NCBI RefSeq assembly: GCF_023091865.1
Contig: NZ_JAHXDI010000002.1
Coordinates: 124,001-188,000 of the forward strand
Source: Chromohalobacter moromii
Lineage (GTDB): Bacteria; Pseudomonadota; Gammaproteobacteria; Pseudomonadales; Halomonadaceae
Direction of reading: 5' to 3'
DNA length: 64,000 bases
Shown: positions 27,375 through 36,040 of the stretch, one piece after another
Layout of the letters: each line of letters begins with the position of its first letter
Numbering within the stretch: position 1 is the stretch's first letter
Notes under the pieces: model-generated
Seen by the model: the letters and a program-made list of their open reading frames with translations, nothing else
The model's database searches: none
What the model was told of the DNA's origin: nothing
Translations under genes and position numbers: made by a program

Positions 27375-27563
27375 ATGACCTTGTCGACAATCCTTTTGTT
27401 TATACCAGCGAGCTTTGCTTTAAATATGTCTCCTGGCCCGAATAACCTTCTTTCAATGGCGAATGCCAAACGTTATGGGGTTAAGGTGGCCTACTGTGCT
27501 GGCATTGGTCGGCTTGTTGCTTTTGTGGGTATGATTACTCTTGCAGCTCCTGGCTCGCCGTGA
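27375..27563 (+). pseudogene. LysE-family exporter, N-terminal fragment
   Basis: Starts as a normal LysE/RhtB translocator (ATG 27375; PASFALNMSPGPNNLLSMAN, the conserved first loop) and continues to GMITLAA, then runs out of homology into PGSP and a stop after 62 residues. The family needs ~200 residues and five to six helices, so this cannot be functional. The break is probably where a cassette junction or deletion joined it to the downstream repeat-like sequence. Confidence 0.8.
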
Positions 27564-27690
27564 GTGAACACTAGCCAGCCGCGTAAGGCGGACGTCCCGT
27601 CCCTGACGGGTCGCGCTTCGCTTTATAAGGCCACTGGTGCGCTTCGCGATGCCATGCTGGCATCGGAGTTCTCGCGTCACTAGGCGTTGC
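27564..27690 (+). repeat. Palindromic spacer between cassettes, possible atypical attC
   Basis: It holds ACTAGCC near the left and ACTAGGC near the right, and a perfect hairpin GATGCCA-TGC-TGGCATC (27648-27664). GTTGCAT at about 27676 is a poor match to GTTRRRY. Its paired ends suggest a cassette boundary, but the core is not canonical. Confidence 0.4.
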
Positions 27691-27726
27691 ATTGAACAAG
27701 GCGGTGAACGAGGCATCAGGTACCCA

Positions 27727-28275
27727 ATGGACTACGAAGCACAAATCAAAAAATGGATAGAGCAGGACGCAGAACGCATGGAGGCGCTTTCTATAGCCGC
27801 TGACCTGTGCCTGCCGGATTGGTGCCTTGCCGCGGGGTTTGTTCGCAACCTTGCTTGGGACAAGGTGCATGGTTTTTCGGCCGCGACGGCTCTCAACGAT
27901 ATCGACTTGGTCTACTTCGATCCGAAGGATATTAATGAAGCTAGGGATCGGCGTATAGAAGCGAAGCTCAGAAGCTCTTCTGATTTTCCGTGGTCGGTAA
28001 AGAACCAAGCGAGAATGCATGAGCGCAACGTCGATGATCCCTATACGTCAACCACCAATGCCATGAGCTACTGGGTCGAAGTCGAGACAGCCGTCGGCGC
28101 TACACTGGATGCCAGCAGGGAGGTCGTCTTAGTCGCTCCCTTTGGCGTCGAGCCTTTGTTCAATTTCACCATCACCTTGAACCCTAACAGGCCAAAGCCC
28201 GTTGATTTTAGGAAACGTGTAGCAGGGAAAAGGTGGCAGGAAATCTGGCCAAAACTAACGGTGGTAAATGCCTAG
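27727..28275 (+). CDS. Nucleotidyltransferase-like protein (DUF925/NTP_transf_6)
   Basis: 182 residues from ATG 27727. It has the family's LPDWCLAAGFVRNLAWD block (about 29-45) and LNDIDLVYFD (56-65), where the acidic D-x-D pair binds metal in the nucleotidyltransferase fold. The biological substrate of this family is not known. The family is often found in mobile regions and integron cassettes. It appears complete, and its GC is slightly below that of the backbone. No clear attC follows, although GTTATCG occurs at about 28309, and the array seems to end here. Confidence 0.82.
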   Translation: MDYEAQIKKWIEQDAERMEALSIAADLCLPDWCLAAGFVRNLAWDKVHGFSAATALNDIDLVYFDPKDINEARDRRIEAKLRSSSDFPWSVKNQARMHERNVDDPYTSTTNAMSYWVEVETAVGATLDASREVVLVAPFGVEPLFNFTITLNPNRPKPVDFRKRVAGKRWQEIWPKLTVVNA

Positions 28276-28511
28276 CCACATACAGCACCTGACAAGCCGC
28301 CGTGCATAAGCGTTATCGCCCCACATCTTTTCCTCTTTAAGCCAAGGTTGCGCCATGGGCTGTTGAGGCGACAAAAGCCTCCCAATCCCTTCCATCTCAG
28401 CCCACCCGGCAACTCTCCGTTTAGCCCTACTTTTCAGCCACTTGGCTTCACGTTAGCCGAAAGTCGAGCCTCCGCCGAGCGAAAAGATAGTGATTGGGGG
28501 TTGAAAGTCTT

Positions 28512-28530
28512 TATGCGAATCATTTACATT
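28512..28530. promoter_or_regulatory. Possible Fur box upstream of bfd
   Basis: The stretch TATGCGAATCATTTACATT resembles the 19-bp Fur operator (AAT-ATT repeats around a centre), about 30 bases upstream of bfd. bfd is iron-repressed by Fur in many bacteria. Confidence 0.5.
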
Positions 28531-28560
28531 CCCTATCAGAGCGATCAGCGAGGTGATGGA

Positions 28561-28764
28561 ATGTACGTGTGCATATGCCGAGGCGTGACCGACAATGCCA
28601 TTCGCGAGGCCGTTGAAGACGGCGCGCGTAGTTGGAGAGAAGTGCGCGAGCGCACCGAGTGTGCGACTCAGTGCGGCCGCTGTGCCTGCACGGCCAAGGC
28701 CATCACGCGTGATGCCATCACCCAGGAAATGATGCCGAGCGCGGATCTCGCCTACGCCGTCTAG
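28561..28764 (+). CDS. bfd: Bacterioferritin-associated ferredoxin
   Basis: 67 residues from ATG 28561, with GAGGTGATGG just upstream. Bfd docks on bacterioferritin and passes electrons to reduce and release stored iron. The four [2Fe-2S] cysteines are visible: C4 and C6 (CIC) and then C-x3-CGRC; a further cysteine follows in ACTA. Length is normal. It has its own terminator and lies upstream of bfr on the same strand, so the pair is probably regulated oppositely by iron. Confidence 0.93.
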   Translation: MYVCICRGVTDNAIREAVEDGARSWREVRERTECATQCGRCACTAKAITRDAITQEMMPSADLAYAV

Positions 28765-29077
28765 CCGTTGCATCGCTTATAAACGCTTCGCTGTGTACCG
28801 ATCATCGCCAACGCCGCTATCCCATTGGGTAGCGGCGTTTTCGTGTCTGGACTGAGTCATGCTTGTCTCCGCGAGGCGAGAGCGGAGTGGCAATCGTTCT
28901 CGCCTGTTATTTCCAATCCTTCACAAATGCGGCGTTTTCGCGGCAAGATCTTGTCTTAATTCGACTTTTTCGGCGAAATAGTCGATACTCCCTGTATCCC
29001 ATGGCGGTGGCGGCTGGGCCGTGTCTGGCTGGCCATCTCGCCTTAAAACCAAATGAATCTGCAAGGGAGACGTGACG
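28765..29077. other. bfd-bfr intergenic region with terminator and promoter
   Basis: A terminator (AACGCCGCTA 28810-28819, TAGCGGCGTT 28830-28839, then TTC) ends bfd. A second hairpin, AGGCGAGA (28874-28881) with TCTCGCCT (28898-28905), has no T-run. The AT-rich stretch at about 28930-29000 probably holds the bfr promoter. No ORF is convincing. Confidence 0.7.
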
Positions 29078-29557
29078 ATGAAAGGTGATGCCAAGGTCAT
29101 TCAGTACCTCAACACCGCACTGGGCAATGAGCTGGTCGCCATCAACCAGTACTTCTTACACGCCAAGATGTACAAGGACTGGGGGCTGGCTAAGCTTGCC
29201 AAGTGGGAATACGACGAATCCATCGAAGAGATGCGCCATGCCGACGAGCTGATCGAGCGCATCCTGTTCCTCGAGGGCATTCCCAACCTGCAGGATCTGG
29301 GCAAGCTGCACATCGGCGAGAACACCAAGGAAATGCTCGAGTGCGACCTCGCCATCGAGAAGACAGGCTGGCAGGATCTGGTCGACGCCATCGCTTATTC
29401 CGAGGAAGTGCGCGATTACGTCAGCCGTGACCTGTTCCGCCGCATCCTCAACGACGAGGAAGAGCACATCGATACAATCGAGACTGAACTCGGCCTGATC
29501 GACAAGGTGGGAATCCAGAACTACCTGCAGCAGCAGATGAGTGCCGACGACGAGTGA
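29078..29557 (+). CDS. bfr: Bacterioferritin
   Basis: 159 residues, a 24-subunit heme-containing ferritin that oxidises and stores iron. Ferroxidase and heme residues fall exactly where E. coli Bfr has them: E18, Y25, E51, H54 and heme ligand M52, with the second half (E94, E127, H130 region) conserved as [13 protein letters not shown] 29078 is used because AAGGGAG is eight bases upstream; GTG 29072 is too close to it. It follows bfd, the common order. A hairpin terminator follows. Confidence 0.96.
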   Translation: MKGDAKVIQYLNTALGNELVAINQYFLHAKMYKDWGLAKLAKWEYDESIEEMRHADELIERILFLEGIPNLQDLGKLHIGENTKEMLECDLAIEKTGWQDLVDAIAYSEEVRDYVSRDLFRRILNDEEEHIDTIETELGLIDKVGIQNYLQQQMSADDE

Positions 29558-29581
29558 TCGCGTCGCTGCCATGCTGATACG

Positions 29582-29609
29582 AGATGCCCGCCAATTGGCG
29601 GGCATCTTG
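29582..29609 (+). terminator. Hairpin after bfr
   Basis: AGATGCCCGCC (29582-29592) and GGCGGGCATCT (29597-29607) with loop AATT. The T-run is short, so termination may be moderate. Confidence 0.7.
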
Positions 29610-29638
29610 CGTTACGGCGGATGGAACGAGGCGAGGCC

Positions 29639-30733
29639 TTAGCCTAGGTCGTTGACCAGTAGCGCTTCGATATCGGCGGTGCGTTCGGCCAGCGTGGCCG
29701 CGTCGGGGGCGAGCACCGTGATATGGCCGATCTTGCGGCCGGGGCGGGGCGCCTTGTGGTAGTCGTGCAGGTGCGCGCCGGCAACGCTGAGCACGGCGTC
29801 ACGCTCGGGGAAGGCGCCGATGATGTTGAGCATGGCGCAGGGCACGAGCCGCGTGGTCTCGCCAAGCGGCAAGCCGGCGATGGCGCGCAAGTGGTTCTCG
29901 AACTGGCTGGTCGTCGCGCCTTCGATGCTCCAGTGCCCGGAATTATGCACGCGCGGGGCGATTTCGTTGGCCAGCAGTTCGCCGTCGCGGGTGACGAAGA
30001 ATTCGAAGGCCATGACGCCGACGTAATCCAGTGCCTCGAGCACGCGTGTGGCGTAATCGGTGGCTTTGGCTTGCAGCGGGTGATCGGGCTGCGGCTCGGC
30101 GCGATGCAGCATGCCCTGGCGATGCTCGTTGCGCGACAGCGGCCAGACCCGCACTTCGCCGTCGCGACCGCGCACGGCGATGGCCGAGACTTCGTGGTCG
30201 AAGTCGACGAAGCCTTCCATGATCAGCGGTACATCGCCTAGCTCGGCGACGCTACCGGGGACGTCCTCGGCGTTGCGCAGCACCTTCTGGCCCTTGCCGT
30301 CGTAGCCCAGGGTGCGCGTCTTGAGCACCGCCGGCAGGCCGATCTCGGCCACTGCGCGGTCCAGGTCGTCCTGGCTCTCGATCAGCGCGATGGGGGCAAT
30401 GGCGATGTCCAGCGACTGAAACAGCGATTTTTCGGCGCCACGGTCGCGTGCGGTTTCCAGCGCTTTGGCCGGCGGAAAGGCCGGGCGCTGTTCGGCGAGC
30501 TGCGTCAGCGCCATCGTCGAGACATTCTCGAACTCGAAGGTGATGACGTCGCTAGCTTCGATCAGCGCCTGATGCGCCTCGTCGTCGTCCCACTCAGCGC
30601 AGAGATGGACGCCGTGGATGGCGGCGCAGGCTTGGGTCGAGGGGTCGAGAAAGGTGAAGCGCATGTCCAGCGGCGCGCCCGCTTGCGCCAGCATTCGACC
30701 CAGTTGGCCGCCGCCCACGATACCGATATTCAT
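29639..30733 (-). CDS. purK: N5-carboxyaminoimidazole ribonucleotide synthase
   Basis: 364 residues, an ATP-grasp enzyme that carboxylates AIR at N5 in purine synthesis, feeding PurE. The N-terminus (MNIGIVGGGQLGRMLAQAG) and the ATP-grasp segments (PAVLKTRTLGYDGKGQ, EGFVDFDHEVS, EIAPRVHNSGHW) are all present. Its ATG directly follows the purE stop without a gap, so the two are translated from one mRNA. Confidence 0.97.
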   Translation of the reverse strand: MNIGIVGGGQLGRMLAQAGAPLDMRFTFLDPSTQACAAIHGVHLCAEWDDDEAHQALIEASDVITFEFENVSTMALTQLAEQRPAFPPAKALETARDRGAEKSLFQSLDIAIAPIALIESQDDLDRAVAEIGLPAVLKTRTLGYDGKGQKVLRNAEDVPGSVAELGDVPLIMEGFVDFDHEVSAIAVRGRDGEVRVWPLSRNEHRQGMLHRAEPQPDHPLQAKATDYATRVLEALDYVGVMAFEFFVTRDGELLANEIAPRVHNSGHWSIEGATTSQFENHLRAIAGLPLGETTRLVPCAMLNIIGAFPERDAVLSVAGAHLHDYHKAPRPGRKIGHITVLAPDAATLAERTADIEALLVNDLG

Positions 30734-31243
30734 TCATGCCTCCTGCGTGTCGTCGGTGGGACGCGGGTCAGGCGCGTCGAGCACCTTTTGTGTCTGTGCG
30801 TCGCGATAGGTTTCTAGCGCCTGACGAATATCCGGATACTTGTTGCCCAGCATGGCGGCGGCGAGCAGGGCGGCGTTGATGGCGCCGGCCCGGCCGATAG
30901 CCAGGGTGCCGGTGGGAATGCCCGCCGGCATCTGGACGATGGAGAGGAGCGAGTCGACGCCGCTGAGCATGCTCGATTGCACGGGCACGCCGAGTACCGG
31001 TAGGGGCGTCTTGGCAGCGGCCATGCCGGGTAGATGCGCGGCACCGCCGGCCCCAGCGATGATGACTTCCAGGCCGCGGTCGGCAGCGCCGGCAGCGTAG
31101 TCGAACAGCAAATCCGGCGTACGGTGGGCCGAGACAACCTTGACCTCGTGCTCGATCCCCAGTGCCTCGAGCGTATCGACGGTGTGACACAGGGTCGCCC
31201 AGTCAGACTTCGAGCCCATGATGACACCAACCAGTGCGCTCAT
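30734..31243 (-). CDS. purE: N5-carboxyaminoimidazole ribonucleotide mutase
   Basis: 169 residues. PurE moves the carboxyl group of N5-CAIR to C4. The substrate motifs are clear: [24 protein letters not shown] and the helix ending [14 protein letters not shown] 31243 is preceded by AAGGAGAG at good spacing; an earlier in-frame ATG has no such site. First gene of the purEK operon. No obvious PurR site was found in the ~100 bases upstream. Confidence 0.97.
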   Translation of the reverse strand: MSALVGVIMGSKSDWATLCHTVDTLEALGIEHEVKVVSAHRTPDLLFDYAAGAADRGLEVIIAGAGGAAHLPGMAAAKTPLPVLGVPVQSSMLSGVDSLLSIVQMPAGIPTGTLAIGRAGAINAALLAAAMLGNKYPDIRQALETYRDAQTQKVLDAPDPRPTDDTQEA

Positions 31244-31342
31244 GCGTTCTCTCCTTCGGATGTGTGGCAACGTCATGGCGTCGCGCGAAACGAGAAGCGC
31301 GGCATTATAGCATCAGCGCCCTCGCTCAGCGACGCACGCCGC

Positions 31343-31573
31343 TCAGCGGAAGGCGGCTTCGAGTTCGAAGCGTGGCACCGGTTCGCCGGCGACTTCGACG
31401 GTCTCGCAGAACATCGTCAAGGGGCGCACCCAGAGGCCGTAGTCGCCATACAGCGCGCGATAGACCACCAGCGGTTCTTCGGTCTCGCTGTGGTGCGCGA
31501 CGCCCAGCACTTCATAGCTGGCGCCCTTGTAATGGCGATAGATGCCGGGGATCGGGCGTGTCTCATGGCTCAT
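31343..31573 (-). CDS. DUF1653 domain protein
   Basis: 76 residues making one small domain: PGIYRHYKGASYEVLGVAHH, LVVYRALYGDYGLWVRP and MFCETV match DUF1653 along the whole length. The family forms a small beta fold of unknown role. Its start overlaps the end of tcdA by four bases, so it is translated with it. No signal peptide. Confidence 0.88.
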   Translation of the reverse strand: MSHETRPIPGIYRHYKGASYEVLGVAHHSETEEPLVVYRALYGDYGLWVRPLTMFCETVEVAGEPVPRFELEAAFR

Positions 31574-32394
31574 GAGGGTATCTCCGTGACGTGGGAATCG
31601 GCCGGTTCGCGTTCGGCCTTGGCGGCGAGCCGTGCCAGCGTGCGCGAGGCGGCCACGAAGCCGAAGCTCCCGGTGACGAAGGTCGCCGCGCCGAAGCCGG
31701 AAGCGCAGTCGAGACGCGTAGACTCGCCATTGCCGGGTTTTTGCTGGCAGACCTCGCCATCGGCGCCGGGGTAGACGAGCTGCTCGTCAGAGTAGACGCA
31801 TTCGACGCTGAAGCGTCGCTTGGGATTGCGTGAGAAGCCGAAATCCCGCCGCAGGCGCGCGCGCACCTTGGCTAGCAGCGGGTCGTGCTCGGTGCGTGTC
31901 AGGTCGGCGACGCGGATCCGCGTGGGGTCGGTCTGGCCGCCTGCCGCACCGGTGACGGTCAGGCCGATCTTGCGGCGCTTGCACCAGGCGATCAATGCAC
32001 TCTTGGCGATGACGCTGTCGATGGCGTCGATGACGTGGTCGGCGTCCTCGGGCAGGCGTTCGGCGAGATTGGTCGGCGTCACGAAGGCGGTGTCCGCATG
32101 CACGGTGATCCCGGGCTGAATGGCGCGGCAGCGCTCGGCCATCACCTCGACCTTGGGCCGGCCGATGGTGCCGTCCAGCGCGTGCAACTGGCGATTGACG
32201 TTGGACACGCAGACATCGTCGAGATCGATCAATGTCAGGGTGCCGATGCCGGCGCGTGCCAGGGCTTCCACGGCCCAACTGCCTACACCGCCCACGCCGA
32301 TGACCACCACGTGCGCACGGCGGAAGAACGCGGCGGCTTTGGCGCCGTACAGTCGGCGGATGCCGCCGAAGCGGAAATCGTAATCGTCGTGCAT
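31570..32394 (-). CDS. tcdA: tRNA threonylcarbamoyladenosine dehydratase (TcdA/CsdL)
   Basis: 274 residues of the E1/ThiF-like family. TcdA uses ATP to turn t6A37 of tRNAs into its cyclic form. The nucleotide motif is VVVIGVGGVGSWAVEAL, followed by IDLDDVCVSNVNRQ and the GRPKVEV strand. ATG 32394 gives the family-type N-terminus (YDFRFGGIRRLYG); a longer in-frame start would add a non-homologous stretch. It overlaps the DUF1653 gene and sits just after truC, another tRNA-modifying gene on the same strand. Confidence 0.93.
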   Translation of the reverse strand: MHDDYDFRFGGIRRLYGAKAAAFFRRAHVVVIGVGGVGSWAVEALARAGIGTLTLIDLDDVCVSNVNRQLHALDGTIGRPKVEVMAERCRAIQPGITVHADTAFVTPTNLAERLPEDADHVIDAIDSVIAKSALIAWCKRRKIGLTVTGAAGGQTDPTRIRVADLTRTEHDPLLAKVRARLRRDFGFSRNPKRRFSVECVYSDEQLVYPGADGEVCQQKPGNGESTRLDCASGFGAATFVTGSFGFVAASRTLARLAAKAEREPADSHVTEIPS

Positions 32395-32408
32395 GTGATC
32401 GTTCCTCG

Positions 32409-33194
32409 TTACCGGTCGTGGCCGGTGGGCCATAGCGAAGCAGGGCGCGTCGCGTGCCAATCGACGCGTGTCGCCGGGGCGTGGCCCTGCCAACCGAAGC
32501 GCGCGAACAGTGTGTGCATGTCGTCGGCCAGGGGTGCATCGAGCTGCAGCGTGCGCGCTTGCTCGGGGTGCCAGATCGTCATGCCCACGGCCGCCAGCAA
32601 CAGGCGCGGGCTTTCCAGATGATCGCGGAAGAAGCGGTTGTGGGCGCCCTTGCCGTGTTTGGCATCACCGATGATCGGGTAGCCGCGCCGTGAAAGGTGG
32701 CGGCGAATCTGATGCCGTCGGCCGGTCCAGGGCTGTGCTTCCATCAAGGAATAGCGCACCTGGGGATAACGGTCGATGCGTACCGGCAGTTCGACGCTAT
32801 CCAGGCGGCGCACAGCGGTCCAGGCGGCAAGCTCGGGCATTTCCGACTTGGGGCGTTTGCCGTCTTCCTCGCGCAGGCCGTAATCGAGCACGTCTTGCTC
32901 CGGGCCGACGCCCCGCACCACCGCCAAGTACCGCTTATGGACGCGATGCGCGGTGAATTCCTCGCCCAGCGCCTTGGCCATCTCCGGGTCGAGGGCGAAC
33001 AGCAACAGCCCCGAGGTCGGCCGGTCGAGCCGGTGCACCGGATAGACGTGGCGCCCTAGCTGATTGCGCAGGGTTTGCAGGGCGAATACCTGCGCATCGG
33101 CGGCGATCGCACTGCGGTGGACGAGCATGCCCGAGGGCTTATGCACGGCAACCATGCGCTCGTCCTGATAAAGTATGGGCAATTCCGACGTCAT
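32409..33194 (-). CDS. truC: tRNA pseudouridine-65 synthase (TruC)
   Basis: 261 residues of the RluA/RsuA-like class. The catalytic aspartate is in HRLDRPTSGLLLFA. LYQDERMVAVHKPSGMLVHRS at the start and GRRHQIRRHLSRRGYPI later are typical of TruC, which modifies U65 of tRNA-Ile and tRNA-Asp. No S4 domain is present, in agreement with TruC. It lies upstream of tcdA on the same strand with a 14-base gap, so these tRNA-modifying genes probably share a transcript. RluA-type paralogues are a less likely alternative. Confidence 0.88.
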   Translation of the reverse strand: MTSELPILYQDERMVAVHKPSGMLVHRSAIAADAQVFALQTLRNQLGRHVYPVHRLDRPTSGLLLFALDPEMAKALGEEFTAHRVHKRYLAVVRGVGPEQDVLDYGLREEDGKRPKSEMPELAAWTAVRRLDSVELPVRIDRYPQVRYSLMEAQPWTGRRHQIRRHLSRRGYPIIGDAKHGKGAHNRFFRDHLESPRLLLAAVGMTIWHPEQARTLQLDAPLADDMHTLFARFGWQGHAPATRVDWHATRPASLWPTGHDR

Positions 33195-33259
33195 GAAGGG
33201 GCCTTCGGTTCGCTCGAAGGGCGCCTATTGTCGATCTTGCCACCAAGGATGTACAGCCG

Positions 33260-34147
33260 ATGATGCTAGGGGTCGTCACGGGCCTATTGGGTGCTCTGTG
33301 TCAGGCGATTTATTATTTCGTAGCCGCCTATGTGGGCAGCCGTTACACGCTATCCACGCGCGCCATGCTGGTGTTTTCCCATCTGTTGATGGGCGGCGTC
33401 TCGTTGCTGGGAGTGGCGCTGCTGCTGCCGGGCAGCGGTGCGCGCCTGGAGGCGGTATGGTTGCCGCTGCTGGCGATGAACGTGTGCTACCTCGGAGGCC
33501 AGGCGGCGCTGTTTCGTGCGCTGCGGCGAGACGTGGCGTCGCGCGTCTCGCCGCTGCTGGGTCTCAAGGTCGTGCTGCTGGCCGGCGTGACGGCGCTGGC
33601 GGCGGAGCAGGCGTTGAGCGTTCTGCAGTGGGCGGCGGTGATCCTGTGTGGTGGCGCGGCGCTTGCCATGAGCCTGGCGGGCGGACGGCTCAAGCCTTCG
33701 GCGGCGGGCTGGATCCTGGTTGCGGTGGCCGGTTATTCGGGCTGCGATTTGGGCGTGGTCGCGCTGACCCGCGGCATCGAGGTGCCGGGCCTGCACGGCG
33801 CGTTGCTGTCGGTGTTCCTGGCGTATAGCGTGGCCGGCCTGCTGGTGGCCCCGGTGGGCATCGGGCTCTCCAAGCGCCAGTGGCGCAAGGCGCTCAAGAC
33901 GTGGCCGGTGGCGTCTGCGTGGCTGGTATCGATGCTGCTGATGTTCATCGCCTTCAATATTCTGGGCGCGGTCCACGGCAATATCATCCAGTCGTCGCGG
34001 GGCATCCTGTCGATCGCCCTGGCGTTGCTGGCCACGCGGTTGGGCGTGGGCCTGGCCGATCCGCTCAAGCGCGGGCGCGTGTTCTATCAGCGTCTGGCGT
34101 GCGCGGTGGTGATGGCGGGCGCCATCGTGTTATTTCAATTGGGTTGA
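33260..34147 (+). CDS. EamA/DMT-superfamily inner-membrane transporter
   Basis: 295 residues, almost wholly hydrophobic, with about ten helices in two repeated halves, as in the drug/metabolite transporter superfamily. The first half contains QAIYYFVAAYVGSRYTLSTR; the end of the first repeat is LQWAAVILCGGAALAMSLAGG. Two adjacent ATGs at 33260 and 33263 could serve as start. The substrate cannot be guessed. It is divergent from truC across 65 bases. Confidence 0.85.
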   Translation: MMLGVVTGLLGALCQAIYYFVAAYVGSRYTLSTRAMLVFSHLLMGGVSLLGVALLLPGSGARLEAVWLPLLAMNVCYLGGQAALFRALRRDVASRVSPLLGLKVVLLAGVTALAAEQALSVLQWAAVILCGGAALAMSLAGGRLKPSAAGWILVAVAGYSGCDLGVVALTRGIEVPGLHGALLSVFLAYSVAGLLVAPVGIGLSKRQWRKALKTWPVASAWLVSMLLMFIAFNILGAVHGNIIQSSRGILSIALALLATRLGVGLADPLKRGRVFYQRLACAVVMAGAIVLFQLG

Positions 34148-34205
34148 ATCACATTCATTTCCTTGAACAACATTCACTTCTTGAACCACATATCGCGAGG
34201 TAGGC

Positions 34206-34934
34206 ATGAGCGAGCATCAGGCACCGCATCTCGTTGTCCTCACCGGGGCGGGTATCAGCGCCGAGAGCGGCCTGAAGACGTTCCGCGACGGCGACGGTCT
34301 GTGGGAAAACCATCGCGTGGAGGATGTCGCCACGCCCGAGGCCTTCGACCGCGATCCCGAAAGCGTGCTGCGCTTCTACGACGAGCGCCGCGAGCAGACG
34401 CGTCAGGCATCGCCCAACGCCGCGCATCACGCATTGGCCGAACTCGAACGAGCCGGGTTCCGCGTCAGCGTCATCACCCAGAACATCGACGACCTGCACG
34501 AGCGGGCTGGATCGCGCGATGTGCTGCACCTGCATGGCGAGATTCTCATGGCGCGCTCGAGTGCCGACCCTAGCTTGCGCTACCCGGTGGGGCGGCAGGG
34601 CATCCGGATGGGTGAGTTATGCGACAAGGGCAGCCAACTACGTCCGGACGTGGTGTGGTTCGGCGAGCCGGTGCCGCGTTACGCCCAGGCCTGCGACGTG
34701 GTCGCCGAAGCGGATTTCGTGCTGGTGGTGGGCACATCGCTGGCGGTGATGCCGGCGGCGATGCTGCTCGATCAAGCGCCGATTGAAGCGCCATGCTTGC
34801 TCGTCGACCCTCAGGCAGAGTCTCTCGCGCCGCGTGGCGTGCGCGCCATTTCGCAACCGGCGAGCCAGGGCGTGCCGCCGCTGATCGAGCATTGGCGTCA
34901 CGCGGGCGCGCTGTGGATGCCGGACTGGGCCTGA
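34206..34934 (+). CDS. cobB: NAD-dependent protein deacylase (sirtuin) without the zinc cysteines
   Basis: 242 residues. NAD motifs GAGIS (14-18), FRDGDGLW, QNID (92-95) and the catalytic H110 (LHLHGEI) are present. Y58 and R61 match the pair that lets CobB-type sirtuins remove succinyl and other acidic acyl groups. The region that normally holds two CxxC zinc pairs (about 113-145) reads ARSSADPSLRYPVGRQG and has only C139, so no zinc can be bound there in the usual way. AGGTAGGC precedes the ATG. It is a monocistron between two transporter genes. Activity is likely, since related zinc-free bacterial sirtuins exist. Confidence 0.88.
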   Translation: MSEHQAPHLVVLTGAGISAESGLKTFRDGDGLWENHRVEDVATPEAFDRDPESVLRFYDERREQTRQASPNAAHHALAELERAGFRVSVITQNIDDLHERAGSRDVLHLHGEILMARSSADPSLRYPVGRQGIRMGELCDKGSQLRPDVVWFGEPVPRYAQACDVVAEADFVLVVGTSLAVMPAAMLLDQAPIEAPCLLVDPQAESLAPRGVRAISQPASQGVPPLIEHWRHAGALWMPDWA

Positions 34935-35034
34935 CGCCGAGGCGCTTCGCCTGCGCCACGTTTTACGGCACACTATTGCCTCCCTTCGATACAACAAGGT
35001 GCATAAAGCACCGACGAAACACGCTAGGACACTC

Positions 35035-35985
35035 ATGCCAATCTTCGAACGTATCAATCGTCTGTTTCCCGTCTGGGCCATCTTGCTGGCGGTCATCGCC
35101 GCCCTGGTGCCGGAGCTGTTTACCGGCTTGGCCGGCTATATCAAGGCGCTATTGGTGATCATCATGTTCGCCATGGGGCTGACGCTCACCAAGGGCGACT
35201 TCGCACGCGTGGTGAAGTCGCCCAAGCCCATCGCCGTGGGCGTCATCCTGCAGTTTCTGGTCATGCCGCTGGCGGCACTGCTGGTCTCTCGGGTGCTGGG
35301 CCTGTCGCCCGAATTGACCATCGGCATGGTGCTGGTCGGCGCCACGGCGGGCGGAACTTCCTCCAATGTGATGACCTGGCTGGCCGGCGGCCATGTGGCG
35401 CTGTCGGTGTCGATGACCATGGTCTCGACACTGATCTCGGTGGTCGCCACGCCGTTGATCACCTTGCTGCTGCTGGGCCAGAGCATCGATGTGCCGGTGC
35501 TGGGCATGCTGCTGAGCATCGCTCAGTTGGTGGTTGCGCCCATCGTGCTGGGCGTGGTGATTCATCACCTGCTGGGTACGCATATTCAACGTGTGGAACC
35601 GGCCTTGGCCACACTGGCCATGGCGTCCATCGTTTTGATCATCGCCATCGTGGTGGCGCTCAATGCCGGACGCTTGAGCACGCTGGGGCCCATCGTGGCG
35701 CTGGCGGTCATCGCGCATAACGGCATCGGCCTCGCGGCGGGCTACGGTCTGGCGCGGGCGCTGCGCTTCGACACGCGTACCGCGCGCACCATCGCCTTCG
35801 AGGTTGGCCTGCAAAATTCAGGGTTGGCGGTGACGCTGGCGAATCAATTCTTCACCGCAGGTGCGGCGCTGCCCGGCGCCTTGTTCTCGGTGTGGCACAA
35901 CGTTTCCGGTTCGCTGCTGGCGGGATACTGGAAGCGTCGGCATGCTTCGAACGCGCCGCCCGCAGCCTCGACACCGCGTGGATGA
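35035..35985 (+). CDS. Bile acid:sodium symporter family (BASS) transporter
   Basis: 316 residues, about ten helices. The family signature is clear in GMVLVGATAGGTSSNVMTWLAGG and FEVGLQNSGLAVTLANQFF. Bacterial members of this branch (PanS-like) carry organic anions such as pantoate or keto acids with Na+; the real substrate here is unknown. I use ATG 35035, with AGGA five bases before, rather than ATG 34999, which adds a basic stretch. Na+ coupling suits a halophile. Followed by a terminator. Confidence 0.88.
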   Translation: MPIFERINRLFPVWAILLAVIAALVPELFTGLAGYIKALLVIIMFAMGLTLTKGDFARVVKSPKPIAVGVILQFLVMPLAALLVSRVLGLSPELTIGMVLVGATAGGTSSNVMTWLAGGHVALSVSMTMVSTLISVVATPLITLLLLGQSIDVPVLGMLLSIAQLVVAPIVLGVVIHHLLGTHIQRVEPALATLAMASIVLIIAIVVALNAGRLSTLGPIVALAVIAHNGIGLAAGYGLARALRFDTRTARTIAFEVGLQNSGLAVTLANQFFTAGAALPGALFSVWHNVSGSLLAGYWKRRHASNAPPAASTPRG

Positions 35986-35991
35986 AAGCCT

Positions 35992-36021
35992 GGCCGGGCA
36001 TGCTAGAATGCCCGGCCTTTT
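35992..36021 (+). terminator. Terminator after the BASS transporter gene
   Basis: GGCCGGGCAT (35992-36001) and ATGCCCGGCC (36008-36017) form a perfect 10-bp stem followed by TTTT. Confidence 0.85.
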
Positions 36022-36040
36022 CGACCCAGCCTGATGTCTC

